Below are positions 17,860 to 27,178 of a stretch of 64,000 bases of DNA, piece by piece. Where the stretch lies: positions 62,001-126,000 of the forward strand of contig JABISG010000074.1 in assembly GCA_018699955.1 (NCBI GenBank). Reading direction: 5' to 3'. The DNA comes from Planctomycetaceae bacterium (GTDB lineage Bacteria; Planctomycetota; Planctomycetia; Planctomycetales; Planctomycetaceae). The notes beneath the pieces are model-generated. The model was not told the DNA's origin. It saw only the letters and a program-made list of their open reading frames with translations, and did no database searches. Within the stretch, counting starts at the first letter, position 1. Each line of letters begins with the position of its first letter. The position numbers and the translations under genes were made by a program.

Positions 17860-20043
17860 ATGCGAATTCTACTGCTCCACTGCGTCGCGCTCTTTGCATC
17901 GCTCGCCACAACCGCGCATGCGGAAGATGGCGGAATCAAGTTCCGTGTTCACACCATCAAAGCCGACTCAACCTACTCGGCCTCTGCGGTGTTCGATGTG
18001 AACCGCGATGGCAAGTTGGACATCGTCAGCGGCGGTTGGTGGTACGAGGCACCAAAGTGGAAACGTCACTTCCTCCGCGAAGTGGAAGAGATTCGCGGCC
18101 GGTTTGATGGCTATTCCAATCTGCCGATTGATGTGAACGGTGACGGCTGGCTCGATCTGGTCAGTGCGAATTATCGCAGCAGCAAACTCTATTGGATCGA
18201 ACACCCCGGCAAGAAACTGGGACCTTGGACCACGCACGAAGTCGCGAAGCCCGGACCGATGGAAACTGCGCGGCTGGTCGATGTCGATGGCGACGGCCGA
18301 CTCGACGTGTTACCCAACGGCGTGCGGTTCGCCGCCTGGTGGGAGATCGGTGAGAAAAACGGCAAGTGGACTCGGCACGAATTGCCCACGGAAGTCGCCG
18401 GGCATGGAATTGGATTCGGTGACATCAACGGCGATGGGCGGGGCGATATCGTTTCGGTCAACGGTTGGCTGGAGGCACCGGTTGATCGCCGTCGCGAGCG
18501 TTGGCGATGGCATCCCGAATTCCAGTTGCATCGCGACGGTTCGGTTCCGATGCTCGTCTTCGATGTCGATTCCGATGGCGACAACGACATCGTCTGGTCG
18601 GCGGCTCACCACACCGGGCTGCACTGGCTGGAACAGGTCACACCGAAAGCCGAGTCACAAATCCCGGCACGCGAATGGCGGTTCCACACCATCGACACGT
18701 CGTGGTCACAAGCGCACTCATTGTTGCTGGGCGATTTGAACAACGACGGCAAACCGGAAGTGATCGCCGGCAAACGCTACATGGGTCACGACGGCAGAGA
18801 CCCGGGCGAATACAACCCGATGATCGTCGCCGCCTACAGTTTTCAGCCAAAGTCGAAAACGTTTCGTCGAGACATCATTTCCAACGGATGGAAAGCGGGT
18901 TTCGGTCTCGATCCCAAACTTGTCGATCTGGACGGCGACGGCGACCTCGATTTGATTGGTCCCGGCCGCAGCGGTTTGTATTGGTTCGAGAACCTGCTGA
19001 AGAACGCCGGCAGTGTGGCGACAGCCGAAAAATCCACCAAACTGCCGACATACGATGATCACGCCAAACTGCTGCATTACCACAGCAACGGGAACCAAAC
19101 TCAGCCGGTGAAAACGCCGGCCGATTGGGCACATCGCCGCCAGCACATTCTGGCCCACATGCAAATGGTGATGGGCCATTTGCCCGATCCGTCGCTGCGC
19201 GTCCCGCTGGATGTGAAAGTGCTGGAAGAAGTGACCACCGAGAAGTACGTGCGGCAGAAAGTGACGTTTGCATCGGAACCGGGCGATCGCGTGCCGGCTT
19301 ATTTGCTCATTCCCCGCAACCTGAAAGCCCAAGCGCCAGCCATGCTTTGCCTTCACCAGACGACGGGAATTGGAAAAGGAGAGCCGGCGGGACTGGGGGG
19401 CAGGCCGACACTTCATTACGCCCACGAACTGGCCAATCGCGGCTATGTTTGCATCGTCCCCGATTACCCGTCGTTCGGCGATTATCAATACGACTTCGCG
19501 CAGTGGCGAAAGTCGTACATCAGCGGTTCGATGAAAGCGATCTGGAACAACCTGCGAGCCGTCGATCTGCTGGAATCTCTGCGGGAAGTTGATAAAGCCC
19601 GGATCGGCTGCATCGGCCATTCACTGGGTGGGCACAATTCGCTGTTCACATCGGTGTTCGATCTGCGGATTCGTGCGGTCGTCACAAGCTGTGGATTCAC
19701 AGCGTTTCACCATTATTACGGCGGAAAACTGAAGGGTTGGACCAGCAACCGTTACATGCCCCGCATCAACGATTTGTACGGCAACGATCCCGATCGGGTG
19801 CCGTTCGATTTCTACGAAATCATCGCCGCACTCGCACCGCGCGGCGTCTTTGTCAACGCCCCACTGGAAGACAGCAACTTCGACGTCGGCGGCGTTAGAA
19901 AAGTGATCGCCGAGGCATCGAAGGTGTACGAGCTGGTGGGTACGAAAGAGAATCTGCGAGCCGTCTATCCCGATTCCAAACACGACTTTCCTGATGCGGT
20001 TCGCAAGGATGCCTACGATTGGCTGGATCAACAACTGAAGTAA
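17860..20043 (+). CDS. FG-GAP/VCBS propeller fused to an alpha/beta-hydrolase
   Basis: This secreted protein of about 727 aa has two halves. After a signal peptide (LLLHCVALFASLATTAHA) comes a beta-propeller of FG-GAP/VCBS repeats with repeated calcium-loop motifs such as DVNRDGKLDIV, DVNGDGWLDLV, DVDGDGRLDVL, DINGDGRGDIV and DLDGDGDLDLI (residues about 45-370). The second half, from about residue 400, is an acetyl-esterase/dienelactone-hydrolase-like domain with oxyanion segment CLHQTTGIG, nucleophile GHSLGG (Ser588) and His708 in SKHDFP. The propeller may attach the enzyme to polysaccharide or calcium-bearing surfaces. ATG 17860 is preferred over GTG 17851. No hydrophobic anchor is seen. 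Confidence 0.82.
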   Translation: MRILLLHCVALFASLATTAHAEDGGIKFRVHTIKADSTYSASAVFDVNRDGKLDIVSGGWWYEAPKWKRHFLREVEEIRGRFDGYSNLPIDVNGDGWLDLVSANYRSSKLYWIEHPGKKLGPWTTHEVAKPGPMETARLVDVDGDGRLDVLPNGVRFAAWWEIGEKNGKWTRHELPTEVAGHGIGFGDINGDGRGDIVSVNGWLEAPVDRRRERWRWHPEFQLHRDGSVPMLVFDVDSDGDNDIVWSAAHHTGLHWLEQVTPKAESQIPAREWRFHTIDTSWSQAHSLLLGDLNNDGKPEVIAGKRYMGHDGRDPGEYNPMIVAAYSFQPKSKTFRRDIISNGWKAGFGLDPKLVDLDGDGDLDLIGPGRSGLYWFENLLKNAGSVATAEKSTKLPTYDDHAKLLHYHSNGNQTQPVKTPADWAHRRQHILAHMQMVMGHLPDPSLRVPLDVKVLEEVTTEKYVRQKVTFASEPGDRVPAYLLIPRNLKAQAPAMLCLHQTTGIGKGEPAGLGGRPTLHYAHELANRGYVCIVPDYPSFGDYQYDFAQWRKSYISGSMKAIWNNLRAVDLLESLREVDKARIGCIGHSLGGHNSLFTSVFDLRIRAVVTSCGFTAFHHYYGGKLKGWTSNRYMPRINDLYGNDPDRVPFDFYEIIAALAPRGVFVNAPLEDSNFDVGGVRKVIAEASKVYELVGTKENLRAVYPDSKHDFPDAVRKDAYDWLDQQLK

Positions 20044-20387
20044 CGCCACGCATTCGAGAAATCCGGGTTTCTGGTCGTCTCGCGCGAACCTTTTCGCCGC
20101 GTCCACTCTCCTGTGATGTGTATCAAGCCGTGTTCGTGTCGAGGAATGTCAAGGCGACTTTGGCCTGTTTTCAGCGATCGAGAAAATCACATTTGAACCG
20201 CCCGATTGGGGTTTTCGCCATTCGGCGGATGTGTCACGATACGTTTGTTGGATCGCACTGACGCGGTGCGAGGGACAACGTGCCTGCTACTGGCCGATGA
20301 GCAATTCAGCCGGGGTAGGAGACTGTTGAATGCTCCGAGAGGCGAGGCATCGACCCGCTCGTAAAAACGCGGGGCTTTCAAGCATTC
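20044..20387. other. Long non-coding stretch
   Basis: No gene is supportable here. The segment around 20340-20378 can form a small hairpin (CCGC...GCGG around TCGTAAAAA). It probably contains the promoter for the leader RNA that follows. Confidence 0.35.
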
Positions 20388-20404
20388 AGAAAGGAGGTGG
20401 TCCT

Positions 20405-20446
20405 GTGGACTATTGCTGTACTAACGAACGAGGTGGTTCCGCCTGA
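20405..20446 (+). CDS. 13-codon ORF behind an extended Shine-Dalgarno
   Basis: GTG at 20405 lies 7 bases beyond GGAGG of an almost perfect anti-16S sequence. The translation is VDYCCTNERGGSA then TGA. It is far too short for a domain but has two adjacent cysteines and the best ribosome binding site in the window. It could be a regulatory leader peptide whose translation controls the downstream hairpins. Translation is inferred from the site alone. Confidence 0.4.
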   Translation: MDYCCTNERGGSA

Positions 20447-20557
20447 AGCGACAGCCGGCGGGCTGTCCCCCAACTGGGTTTTCAGGGGTGCAGCCACCCG
20501 CTCGTACGGATCACCACGCGCTTTTTATGAGCGCAAAAACGGTTCGGCTACGAGTCG

Positions 20558-20599
20558 CGGGGCTTGGTTTCCATTGGGAAACCAAGCCCCCGTTCTTTT
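20558..20599 (+). terminator. Strong intrinsic terminator
   Basis: GGGGCTTGGTTTCC (20559-20572) pairs with GGAAACCAAGCCCC (20577-20590) around a tetraloop-sized gap, followed by CGTTCTTTT. It is a stem of about 14 bp, among the strongest in the window. It closes the transcript carrying the 13-codon ORF. Confidence 0.85.
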
Positions 20600-20676
20600 G
20601 GTGGATGCGTTTTTCGCCGCTCATCGATCAACACCAGCACGGGCCTAATCTCCTTTAATGCGGCAGGAGATCTTTG

Positions 20677-20820
20677 ATGCAACTGGAGATCGTGCAGGCC
20701 CACATCGGCAAAGAGGTGATGATCCAAAAGACAAACCAGGCGTTACTGACACTGCCAGGGCCGGTCTCATTGGGGTCTCGGTCATGGTTCAGAGTCTCCA
20801 TGACGTTCTTCCACAACTGA
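20677..20820 (+). CDS. Small ORF with hairpin-masked ribosome site
   Basis: A 47-codon ORF starts at ATG 20677 with AGGAGAT 6 bases upstream. That ribosome site is the right arm of a 7-bp inverted repeat (ATCTCCT 20648-20654 with AGGAGAT 20665-20671). The N-terminal part (MQLEIVQAHIGKEVMIQKTN) has a protein-like pattern; the second half, rich in Ser/Phe, looks less so. The overlapping frame from about 20730 reads plausibly on, so a frameshifted remnant of a longer small protein is possible. No family recognised. It converges with nusB, ending 12 bases from its stop. Confidence 0.35.
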   Translation: MQLEIVQAHIGKEVMIQKTNQALLTLPGPVSLGSRSWFRVSMTFFHN

Positions 20821-20832
20821 GGAGCTGGCGGC

Positions 20833-21255
20833 TTACGACTCCCCCGCTGATTCCCGCTTCTCGTCGGGGATCAATCGATCCAGGATACCGTTGACGAATT
20901 GCGGCGATTGCGCGGTGCCGAACTTGCGGGCCAATTCGATCGCTTCGTCGATGACCACACGATGCGGCATATCGGTCTGCAATAATTCAAACGCGCCCAA
21001 TCGCAGCACATTGCGGTCGGTGGGTGCCATCCGTTGGAGAGTCCAATTCTCAGCGACCTGCTGAATGGCATCGTCGAGTTGAGCGGCACACTCCATCACG
21101 CCGACGAACAAACTCCAGCCAAAGTCGAGCAGATCCTCATTGCCCAACCGTTCGCCCATCATGTTGCGAACGTCGCGAATATCGACGTCTGGATTGATGT
21201 CCCGCTGAAAGAGCATCTGCAATGCAACTTCACGGGCTTTACTGCGACGCGCCAT
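20833..21255 (-). CDS. nusB: Transcription antitermination factor NusB
   Basis: This 140-aa all-helical RNA-binding protein works with NusE (S10) at boxA to prevent early termination in rRNA operons. The opening RRSKAREVALQMLFQRD and the segment NVLRLGAFELLQTDMPHRVVIDEAIELARKFG with FVNGILDRL are the diagnostic NusB blocks. Length is standard. It lies 92 bases after ribH on the same strand; ribH-nusB is a widespread gene order. Confidence 0.95.
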   Translation of the reverse strand: MARRSKAREVALQMLFQRDINPDVDIRDVRNMMGERLGNEDLLDFGWSLFVGVMECAAQLDDAIQQVAENWTLQRMAPTDRNVLRLGAFELLQTDMPHRVVIDEAIELARKFGTAQSPQFVNGILDRLIPDEKRESAGES

Positions 21256-21347
21256 AACGGTAACGGCCTCTTAGGAAAAATAGCAGCCACATAGCGGTTG
21301 GAATCGGCGGTGGATATCGGCGGCTGGAATCGGGTGCGGCCCGCCGA

Positions 21348-21824
21348 TTACTTCTCGCCGATCTGCCTCAGCACGTTGACGGTTTCGATGGCGGCCAATG
21401 CGGCTTCCGCCCCTTTGTTCCCCGCTTTGCCGCCCGCTCGTGCCAATGCCTGATCGGTCGTCTGGCAGGTGAGCACGCCGAAAATCGCTGGCACACCGGT
21501 TTCCCGGCTGATCTGCATGATACCGGCTGCCACCTGATGATTGATGTATTCGTGGTGCGTCGTCTCTCCCTGAATGACGGCACCCAGGCAGATGACGGCA
21601 GCGTATTTGCCCGTCTTGGCGAACCGATCGGCGACGATTGGAATCTCGAACGAACCGGGGACATGGGCAATCGACATCTTCTCATCGCCAACGCCGTGCC
21701 GCCGGAGCGTGTCAACGGCACCGTCGAGCAAACGGTCGGTCACCAGGTCGTTAAAGCGGGCAACGACGATCGCAAAGCGGTCGTTGTTTTCGGCGAGCAG
21801 GTTGCCTTCGATGTGTTGTGGCAT
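21348..21824 (-). CDS. ribH: 6,7-dimethyl-8-ribityllumazine synthase
   Basis: This 158-aa enzyme condenses 5-amino-6-ribitylaminouracil with 3,4-dihydroxy-2-butanone 4-phosphate, the penultimate step of riboflavin synthesis. Characteristic segments are [25 protein letters not shown] (substrate loop), [14 protein letters not shown] with the catalytic His, and [17 protein letters not shown]. Normal length for the icosahedral-type subunit. It is the upstream gene of the ribH-nusB pair. Confidence 0.95.
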   Translation of the reverse strand: MPQHIEGNLLAENNDRFAIVVARFNDLVTDRLLDGAVDTLRRHGVGDEKMSIAHVPGSFEIPIVADRFAKTGKYAAVICLGAVIQGETTHHEYINHQVAAGIMQISRETGVPAIFGVLTCQTTDQALARAGGKAGNKGAEAALAAIETVNVLRQIGEK

Positions 21825-21900
21825 AGAACTTTACAGCGTGTTTGTCGTGTGTATTCCGGTGACAGGACAGGGATTCAACAGATCGAAACCGACCGTCCAA

Positions 21901-23289
21901 TCAGCCCAGATTCATGCTCATCAGGAATTCTTCGTTCGTCTGTGTTCGCTTCATGCGGTTGACCAACAGTTCCATCGCTTCGACGGGATTCATGTCGTTC
22001 AGCACGCGGCGAAGAATCCAGACGCGGCGAAGTTCCTCTTCGTCCATCAGCAGTTCTTCGCGGCGTGTGCCGGATTTATTGACGTCGATGGCAGGCCAAA
22101 CACGCTTCTCAACCATGCGTCGATCGAGGTGCAACTCGGTGTTGCCGGTTCCTTTGAATTCTTCGAAAATCACTTCGTCCATTTTGCTGCCGGTATCGAC
22201 CAGGGCGGTCGCGACAATGGTCAGGCTGCCACCCTCTTCAATGTTACGGGCCGCTCCGAAGAACCGCTTGGGATTCTGCAGGGCGTTGGCATCGACACCA
22301 CCGGTGAGAATTTTTCCGGAGTGCGGACATTCTGAGTTCCACGCTCGTGCGAGTCGGGTGATGGAATCGAGAAAGATGATCACATCTTGGCCGTACTCGA
22401 CCATCCGCTTGGCCTTCTCGATGACCATCTCGGAAACCTGAATGTGCCGACTGGCCGGCTCGTCGAACGTGCTGCTGATGACCTCGGCGTTGGGTCCGGA
22501 GACCTGTCGCTCCATGTCGGTCACTTCTTCCGGCCGTTCATCAATCAACAGGACAATCACGTAGGCGTCGGGATGGTTTCTGAGAGTCGACTGGGCCAGT
22601 TGTTGCAACAGAATCGTCTTACCGGCGCGTGGCGGGGAAACGATCAAACCGCGCTGCCCCATTCCAATCGGAGCGACAAGATCGACAATTCGCGTGCTGT
22701 ACTGTTTCGGCTCGGCGGCGAGTCGCAGACGTTGTTCGGGATGCAGCGGTGTGAGGTCATCGAAGAAGACCTTTTCGGTCAGCAGGTTGGGGTCTTCGCC
22801 GTTAATTGCTTCGACCCGTAACAGCGCGAAATAACGCTCGTTTTCCTTGGGTGGGCGAATCTGGCCGGCAACTGTGGCACCCGTCCGCAATCCGAAGCGG
22901 CGAATCTGACTCGGACTGACGTAAATGTCGTCGGGACAGGGAAGGTAGTGATAGTCGGGGCTGCGAAGGAATCCGAAGCCATCCGGCAGAATTTCGAGCG
23001 TTCCCTCGCCGAACATCAGCCCGTTTATTTTGGTGCGTTCTTTGAGGATCTTGAAGATCAGGTCCTGCTTCTTCAGTCCCGTATATTCCGACAGTTTTTC
23101 TTTCCGGGCGAGGTCCAGCAGCTCCTTCATCGTGCATTTCTGCAGTTCGGCAATGTGGATGTCGCCCCGCTTAATTGCTTCGTAGCGGTCGTCGGCCGGA
23201 AATGTGCTTGATGATTTCTCGCCCACCGGGGCTGCTCCGCTGCCATTGTCAGTGCCAGCGTCAGGACGGGCTTTCATCGATTTTGCCAT
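21901..23289 (-). CDS. rho: Transcription termination factor Rho
   Basis: This 462-aa hexameric RNA helicase ends transcription at Rho-dependent sites. In order: a short charged N-terminal tail, the Rho N-terminal helix bundle ([15 protein letters not shown]), the cold-shock-like RNA-binding domain with [16 protein letters not shown] and [12 protein letters not shown], then the ATPase domain with Walker [22 protein letters not shown], Walker [16 protein letters not shown]-loop segment GGVDANAL, and arginine-finger segment FKGTGN. All are intact. ATG 23289 is chosen because the frame upstream lacks family similarity; AAGG lies 9 bases upstream. Confidence 0.95.
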   Translation of the reverse strand: MAKSMKARPDAGTDNGSGAAPVGEKSSSTFPADDRYEAIKRGDIHIAELQKCTMKELLDLARKEKLSEYTGLKKQDLIFKILKERTKINGLMFGEGTLEILPDGFGFLRSPDYHYLPCPDDIYVSPSQIRRFGLRTGATVAGQIRPPKENERYFALLRVEAINGEDPNLLTEKVFFDDLTPLHPEQRLRLAAEPKQYSTRIVDLVAPIGMGQRGLIVSPPRAGKTILLQQLAQSTLRNHPDAYVIVLLIDERPEEVTDMERQVSGPNAEVISSTFDEPASRHIQVSEMVIEKAKRMVEYGQDVIIFLDSITRLARAWNSECPHSGKILTGGVDANALQNPKRFFGAARNIEEGGSLTIVATALVDTGSKMDEVIFEEFKGTGNTELHLDRRMVEKRVWPAIDVNKSGTRREELLMDEEELRRVWILRRVLNDMNPVEAMELLVNRMKRTQTNEEFLMSMNLG

Positions 23290-23479
23290 GATGGGAAACC
23301 TTATGGGTCGCGTTTTGTCAGGGGGTGACAAGAGAAGGGTCAGGACGATTCGGTCGGCCCGGACAAAATCGCCGTCTATCGAATTTGAGATTTGAAAACT
23401 GTCGGTGAGTAAATCGCTCGGGATTGTGACTGCCGATGATCGAGGCAGCAATTTGATGCGAATCTGGCTTCAGCGGAAT

Positions 23480-24115
23480 CTAGCTGTCCTGCTTGTGAAT
23501 TGCGTTTAGAATCTGTTCCAGTTGACCGGCGGCATCGTCGAGACTGTTTGAATTGTCGATGGTCCAATTGGCATGTTGACGTTTGCGTTCCAGCGGCCAC
23601 TGGCTCGACTCCCGTTTGCTCAGCGTCTCCTCACTCCAGCCACGAGAATCAGCGACCCGCTGCCGCCGCGTCGAGAGTGGCGTATCAACAAACACAATCG
23701 AATCACATAATTCGTTCCATCCTGCTTCGAACAATACGGCAGCGTCGAGGAAAATCGCCTCGTCCGTTCCAAGTTGTCTCACTCGGTCGATCTGCTCGCT
23801 TAACACCGCTCGAATTCGCGGATGAACCAACGTCTCCAGTTCTTTACGGGCTTGTTGCTGTTGTGGAGAGTCGCCAAACACTCGACTTCCCAGCCGAGAT
23901 CGGTCGATTTCACCACAATGATTTAAAACCAGGTCTCCAAAAACCTGCCGAATTTGATCCTTGATTCCCACTTCTTCCAAGACGCGATGCCCTACGGCGT
24001 CGCCATCGAGAACAACGATTGATCTACGGGAACTCAGGTGGTTTGCGATAGAACTTTTTCCGGAACCGACTCCGCCAACGAGTCCGATTACCGGCAGAAA
24101 ATGGGGAGATGCCAC
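23480..24115 (-). CDS. coaE: Dephospho-CoA kinase
   Basis: This enzyme of about 211 aa phosphorylates the 3' hydroxyl of dephospho-CoA, the last step of CoA synthesis. P-loop GLVGGVGSGKS lies near the N-terminus, DGDAVGHRVLEE follows, and HPRIRAVLSEQI and DAAVLFEAGWNELCDSIVFVDTP are the expected CoaE segments. I chose GTG 24115 so that the protein starts a few residues before the P-loop strand as in homologues. The frame is open to an ATG at 24199, giving a 28-residue extension with no family similarity. It sits just upstream of rho on the same strand. Confidence 0.88.
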   Translation of the reverse strand: MASPHFLPVIGLVGGVGSGKSSIANHLSSRRSIVVLDGDAVGHRVLEEVGIKDQIRQVFGDLVLNHCGEIDRSRLGSRVFGDSPQQQQARKELETLVHPRIRAVLSEQIDRVRQLGTDEAIFLDAAVLFEAGWNELCDSIVFVDTPLSTRRQRVADSRGWSEETLSKRESSQWPLERKRQHANWTIDNSNSLDDAAGQLEQILNAIHKQDS

Positions 24116-24317
24116 GTCAAAGCACGGGGGGTGTCTGTGAGGATTGACGAATGAAAGCAGAATCCGTTGCCTGAGAGGGTTGCCGATGTGCGATCCCATC
24201 GCACGCAGTTGGTAGAAAGATGGAGCCTGTGGAAAGGCAGTTTGTCGATTGAGAGCAGAGAAATTTGAGACCTACGTTAATACTGTACAACGACGGCCGA
24301 AATGTCAACGATAAACT

Positions 24318-27002
24318 TCAAATCGTCTCCGACTCCAGCCAATTATCGCCAACCGACAAGTCGATTTCGAGCGGGACGTCTAACTCCAACGCGGTCGTCA
24401 TTTCGGTACGTACCATTTCGATCAGCGACGGTAAGTCGGCGGCGGGTGACTCGAAAATGAGTTCGTCGTGAATTTGCAGCAGCATGTTGGCCGGGTGTTG
24501 TTCGCAAACGAGTCGCTCGTGCAGGTTGATCATGGCCCGCTTGATCAAGTCGGCCGCCGATCCTTGCACGACAGTATTGATGGCCGTTCGTTCGGCCAGA
24601 CTGCGCTGCATGCCGGCATCGGGACGGACTCCGGAAATCTTTCGCCGCCGGCCCAAAATCGTCCGCGCATAGCCGCTTTCGGCACACTCGCGGAGCACTT
24701 CTTTCAGATATCGATCAACCCCCGCATATCTGAGGAAGTAATTGTCGATAAACTCCGCTGCCTCGTCCTGGCCGATGCCCAGCGCTTCGGAGAGGCCGTA
24801 AGGACTTTGGCCGTAAATGACGCCAAAGTTAACCGCCTTGGCGACGCGCCGCTGCTGCGAATCGACGTCGTCTAATCCGACGTTGAAAATCTCGGCGGCA
24901 ACTGCCGTGTGAATATCGGCCCCTTCGCGGAAGGCCGTCAACATCGCCTCGTCGTGGCTGAAATGGGCCAACATTCGCAATTCAATCTGAGAGTAATCGG
25001 CACAGAGGAGCTTCCAGCCTTCATGTCCGGCCGTAAACGCCTTGCGAACGCGTCGGCCTTCTTCGGTGCGAATGGGAATGTTCTGCAGGTTAGGCGAACT
25101 CGCACTCAACCTTCCGGTGGCTGCCACCACCTGATTGAACGAGGCGTGAATCCGGCCCGTCTCGGGATTCACCAACTCCGGAAGCGCATCGAGATAGGTT
25201 CCCTTCAACTTTGAGAGGTGGCGGTGCTCGGTCATCAGCGCCGGTAGCGGATGCAAGTCAGCCAACTTCTCCAACACATCCTGACTCGTACTCGGTCCGG
25301 TTTTGGTTCGCTTGATGACTGGCAATTTCAGTTCATTGAACAGAACCTCGGCCACCTGCTTTGGCGAGCCGATATTGAATTCTCGGCCAGCCATGCCGTA
25401 AATCTCGACAACGAGTTCATCCAGCCGCTCGGTCAATTCGTCGCTTTGCCGTTGTAGTTCTTCCACATCGACGCGGATGCCGGTGTACTCCATTTCGACC
25501 AGCACGGGGATCAGCGGTCGCTCCAAATCCCAATACAAGTCCCAGAGGTTTTCGCGTTTCAGATCGGCGGCGATTACTTCGGCCAATTGAAAGGCGATGT
25601 CGGCATCTTCCGAGGCGTACTCCGACGCGTCGGTGACATCGACCTCGAACATTTTCTTTTGCTTCTTGCCGCTGCCGATCAAATTGCTGATGGGGATCAT
25701 ATTGTGTGCGAGGTAACGCTCGGCGAGTGCGGTCAGGCCGTGACTTCGCGCGCCGGCATCGAGCAGATAATCGCCAACCATTGGATCGACGCCAATGCCG
25801 CAAAGAGTCACGCCGGCACGCCGCAACACCAGCATGTCGTACTTGATGTTCTGGTTGACGATTTCGATGTCGGGATCTTCGAGCAACGGGCCGACCGCAT
25901 CGAGAACGGTTTTTGGATCGAGTGCCGGCTGACCGGGCGGTGCATCAACCGGGAGATAATATCCGCTGCCCGGTTTCCAACTGAACGCCCAGCCAACAAT
26001 GTCGGCCCGCACTGCGTTCAGGCCGGTCGTTTCCAGATCAACACAGAACTTCGATTGTTTCTTTAACTCGTCCAGAAACCGTGAGAAGCTTTCCGGCGTG
26101 TCGATTGTTTCCCACGTTCGCTCCACCTTGGCAGGTTTGCTGTCGGCGGCTGGCTCGCGCATCTCGTCGGCGAAGCGGCGGAAGCCATGTTCGGTGAACA
26201 GTTCGAGCAGCCTGTCGCGGTTGGGGTCGGTGATCTTCGCCTGTTCCGCATTGAACTCGATCGGCAACCGATCGTTGAGCCGCACGAGTTCGCGGCTGAG
26301 TCGCGCTTGATCGGCGAACGTCTTCAGGTTTTCGCGCAGCTTCGGACCGGGGGCTTCGTCGGCATGGGCCAGGACTTCGTCGAGCGTACCGAATTTTTCC
26401 AGCAGTGTGCTCGCTTTCTTCGGGCCGACCAACGGAACGCCGGGAACGTTATCGACGCTGTCGCCGGTCAACGATTGAAAATCGACAACTTGATCGGCCC
26501 GAATGCCCCAGGCTTCGCGGAGGGCGGCCTCGTCGAAGATTGTATCCTTACGGACATTGTACATGGTGACATGCGGACCCAGCAGTTGGCGGATGTCTTT
26601 GTCGCTGGTGACGATGCAAACATCGAAGCCCTGTTCGACCGCCTGCCGTGTTAACGTGGCGATGACATCGTCGGCTTCCCACTTTTCGTGTGAGATGGCC
26701 GGCACGCCGAAACCCTCGATAACATCGATCACCATTGGAATTTGTGGGAGCAAATCGACGGGAGTCTCAGACCGATTCGCTTTGTATTCCGCGTAAATAT
26801 CTTTCCGCGCTCCCGGGCCGCTGCTATCGAGGGCGCAGATGAGATGCGATAGCCGCGGATTACGACGAAGATTCATCAGGTCGCGAGTGAAGCCAAACAC
26901 GGCGTTCGTCGGCTGTCCCTGCGGCCCGGTCATTTCGGCAACCGCGTGAAACACCTGAAAAATCAGTGAAAAGGTATCGACAATGTAGAGAGTATTGGAC
27001 AT
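24318..27002 (-). CDS. polA: DNA polymerase I
   Basis: This 894-aa polymerase fills gaps and removes RNA primers. All three domains are present. The 5' nuclease (1 to about 290) has EADDVIATL, VTSDKDIRQL and the H3TH segment VDNVPGVPLVGPKKAS. The 3'-5' exonuclease looks active: Asp322 and Glu324 in CVDLETTGLN, NQNIKYDML, and YASEDADIAFQL. The polymerase has motif A ADYSQIELRMLAHFS, O helix RRVAKAVNFGVIYGQS with the Phe found in E. coli Pol I, and motif C LLQIHDELIFE. Length is near the E. coli enzyme. It is the first of the minus-strand series polA-coaE-rho, though gaps exceed 100 bases. Confidence 0.96.
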   Translation of the reverse strand: MSNTLYIVDTFSLIFQVFHAVAEMTGPQGQPTNAVFGFTRDLMNLRRNPRLSHLICALDSSGPGARKDIYAEYKANRSETPVDLLPQIPMVIDVIEGFGVPAISHEKWEADDVIATLTRQAVEQGFDVCIVTSDKDIRQLLGPHVTMYNVRKDTIFDEAALREAWGIRADQVVDFQSLTGDSVDNVPGVPLVGPKKASTLLEKFGTLDEVLAHADEAPGPKLRENLKTFADQARLSRELVRLNDRLPIEFNAEQAKITDPNRDRLLELFTEHGFRRFADEMREPAADSKPAKVERTWETIDTPESFSRFLDELKKQSKFCVDLETTGLNAVRADIVGWAFSWKPGSGYYLPVDAPPGQPALDPKTVLDAVGPLLEDPDIEIVNQNIKYDMLVLRRAGVTLCGIGVDPMVGDYLLDAGARSHGLTALAERYLAHNMIPISNLIGSGKKQKKMFEVDVTDASEYASEDADIAFQLAEVIAADLKRENLWDLYWDLERPLIPVLVEMEYTGIRVDVEELQRQSDELTERLDELVVEIYGMAGREFNIGSPKQVAEVLFNELKLPVIKRTKTGPSTSQDVLEKLADLHPLPALMTEHRHLSKLKGTYLDALPELVNPETGRIHASFNQVVAATGRLSASSPNLQNIPIRTEEGRRVRKAFTAGHEGWKLLCADYSQIELRMLAHFSHDEAMLTAFREGADIHTAVAAEIFNVGLDDVDSQQRRVAKAVNFGVIYGQSPYGLSEALGIGQDEAAEFIDNYFLRYAGVDRYLKEVLRECAESGYARTILGRRRKISGVRPDAGMQRSLAERTAINTVVQGSAADLIKRAMINLHERLVCEQHPANMLLQIHDELIFESPAADLPSLIEMVRTEMTTALELDVPLEIDLSVGDNWLESETI

Positions 27003-27178
27003 GAGTATGGTGGGTATGAATCATCTTCTGGTTTGGGACTTCTTGCGACAGCGCATCGAACGCCGAGAGAGACTCGCAATCGATGAAGCCTACCAAGGAA
27101 GGTTGGGGCTTGGAAGCATTACCGCCCTCATGCCCAGGATGCCGCCTGGACAAGCACGAAGCGGGCATCGACAGTTTC

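Larger units (their letters stand above)
20388..20599 (+). ncRNA. Candidate leader or small RNA with extended Shine-Dalgarno and terminator
   Basis: Between a 16-base Shine-Dalgarno (20388-20403) and a strong intrinsic terminator lies about 200 bases with no gene-length frame consistent with the terminator. AGAAAGGAGGTGGTCC matches the complement of the usual bacterial 16S 3' end at 15 of 16 positions. GGTGGTCC (20396-20403) can pair over 8 bp, with one G-T, with GGATCACC at 20508-20515, so the ribosome site could be masked. This could be an attenuator leader or a stand-alone RNA. The class is not one I recognise. Confidence 0.45.

Noticed and set aside
20397..20648. ORF of 83 codons starting inside the extended Shine-Dalgarno
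   Set aside because: It runs through the strong terminator at 20558-20599 and starts within the ribosome site itself.
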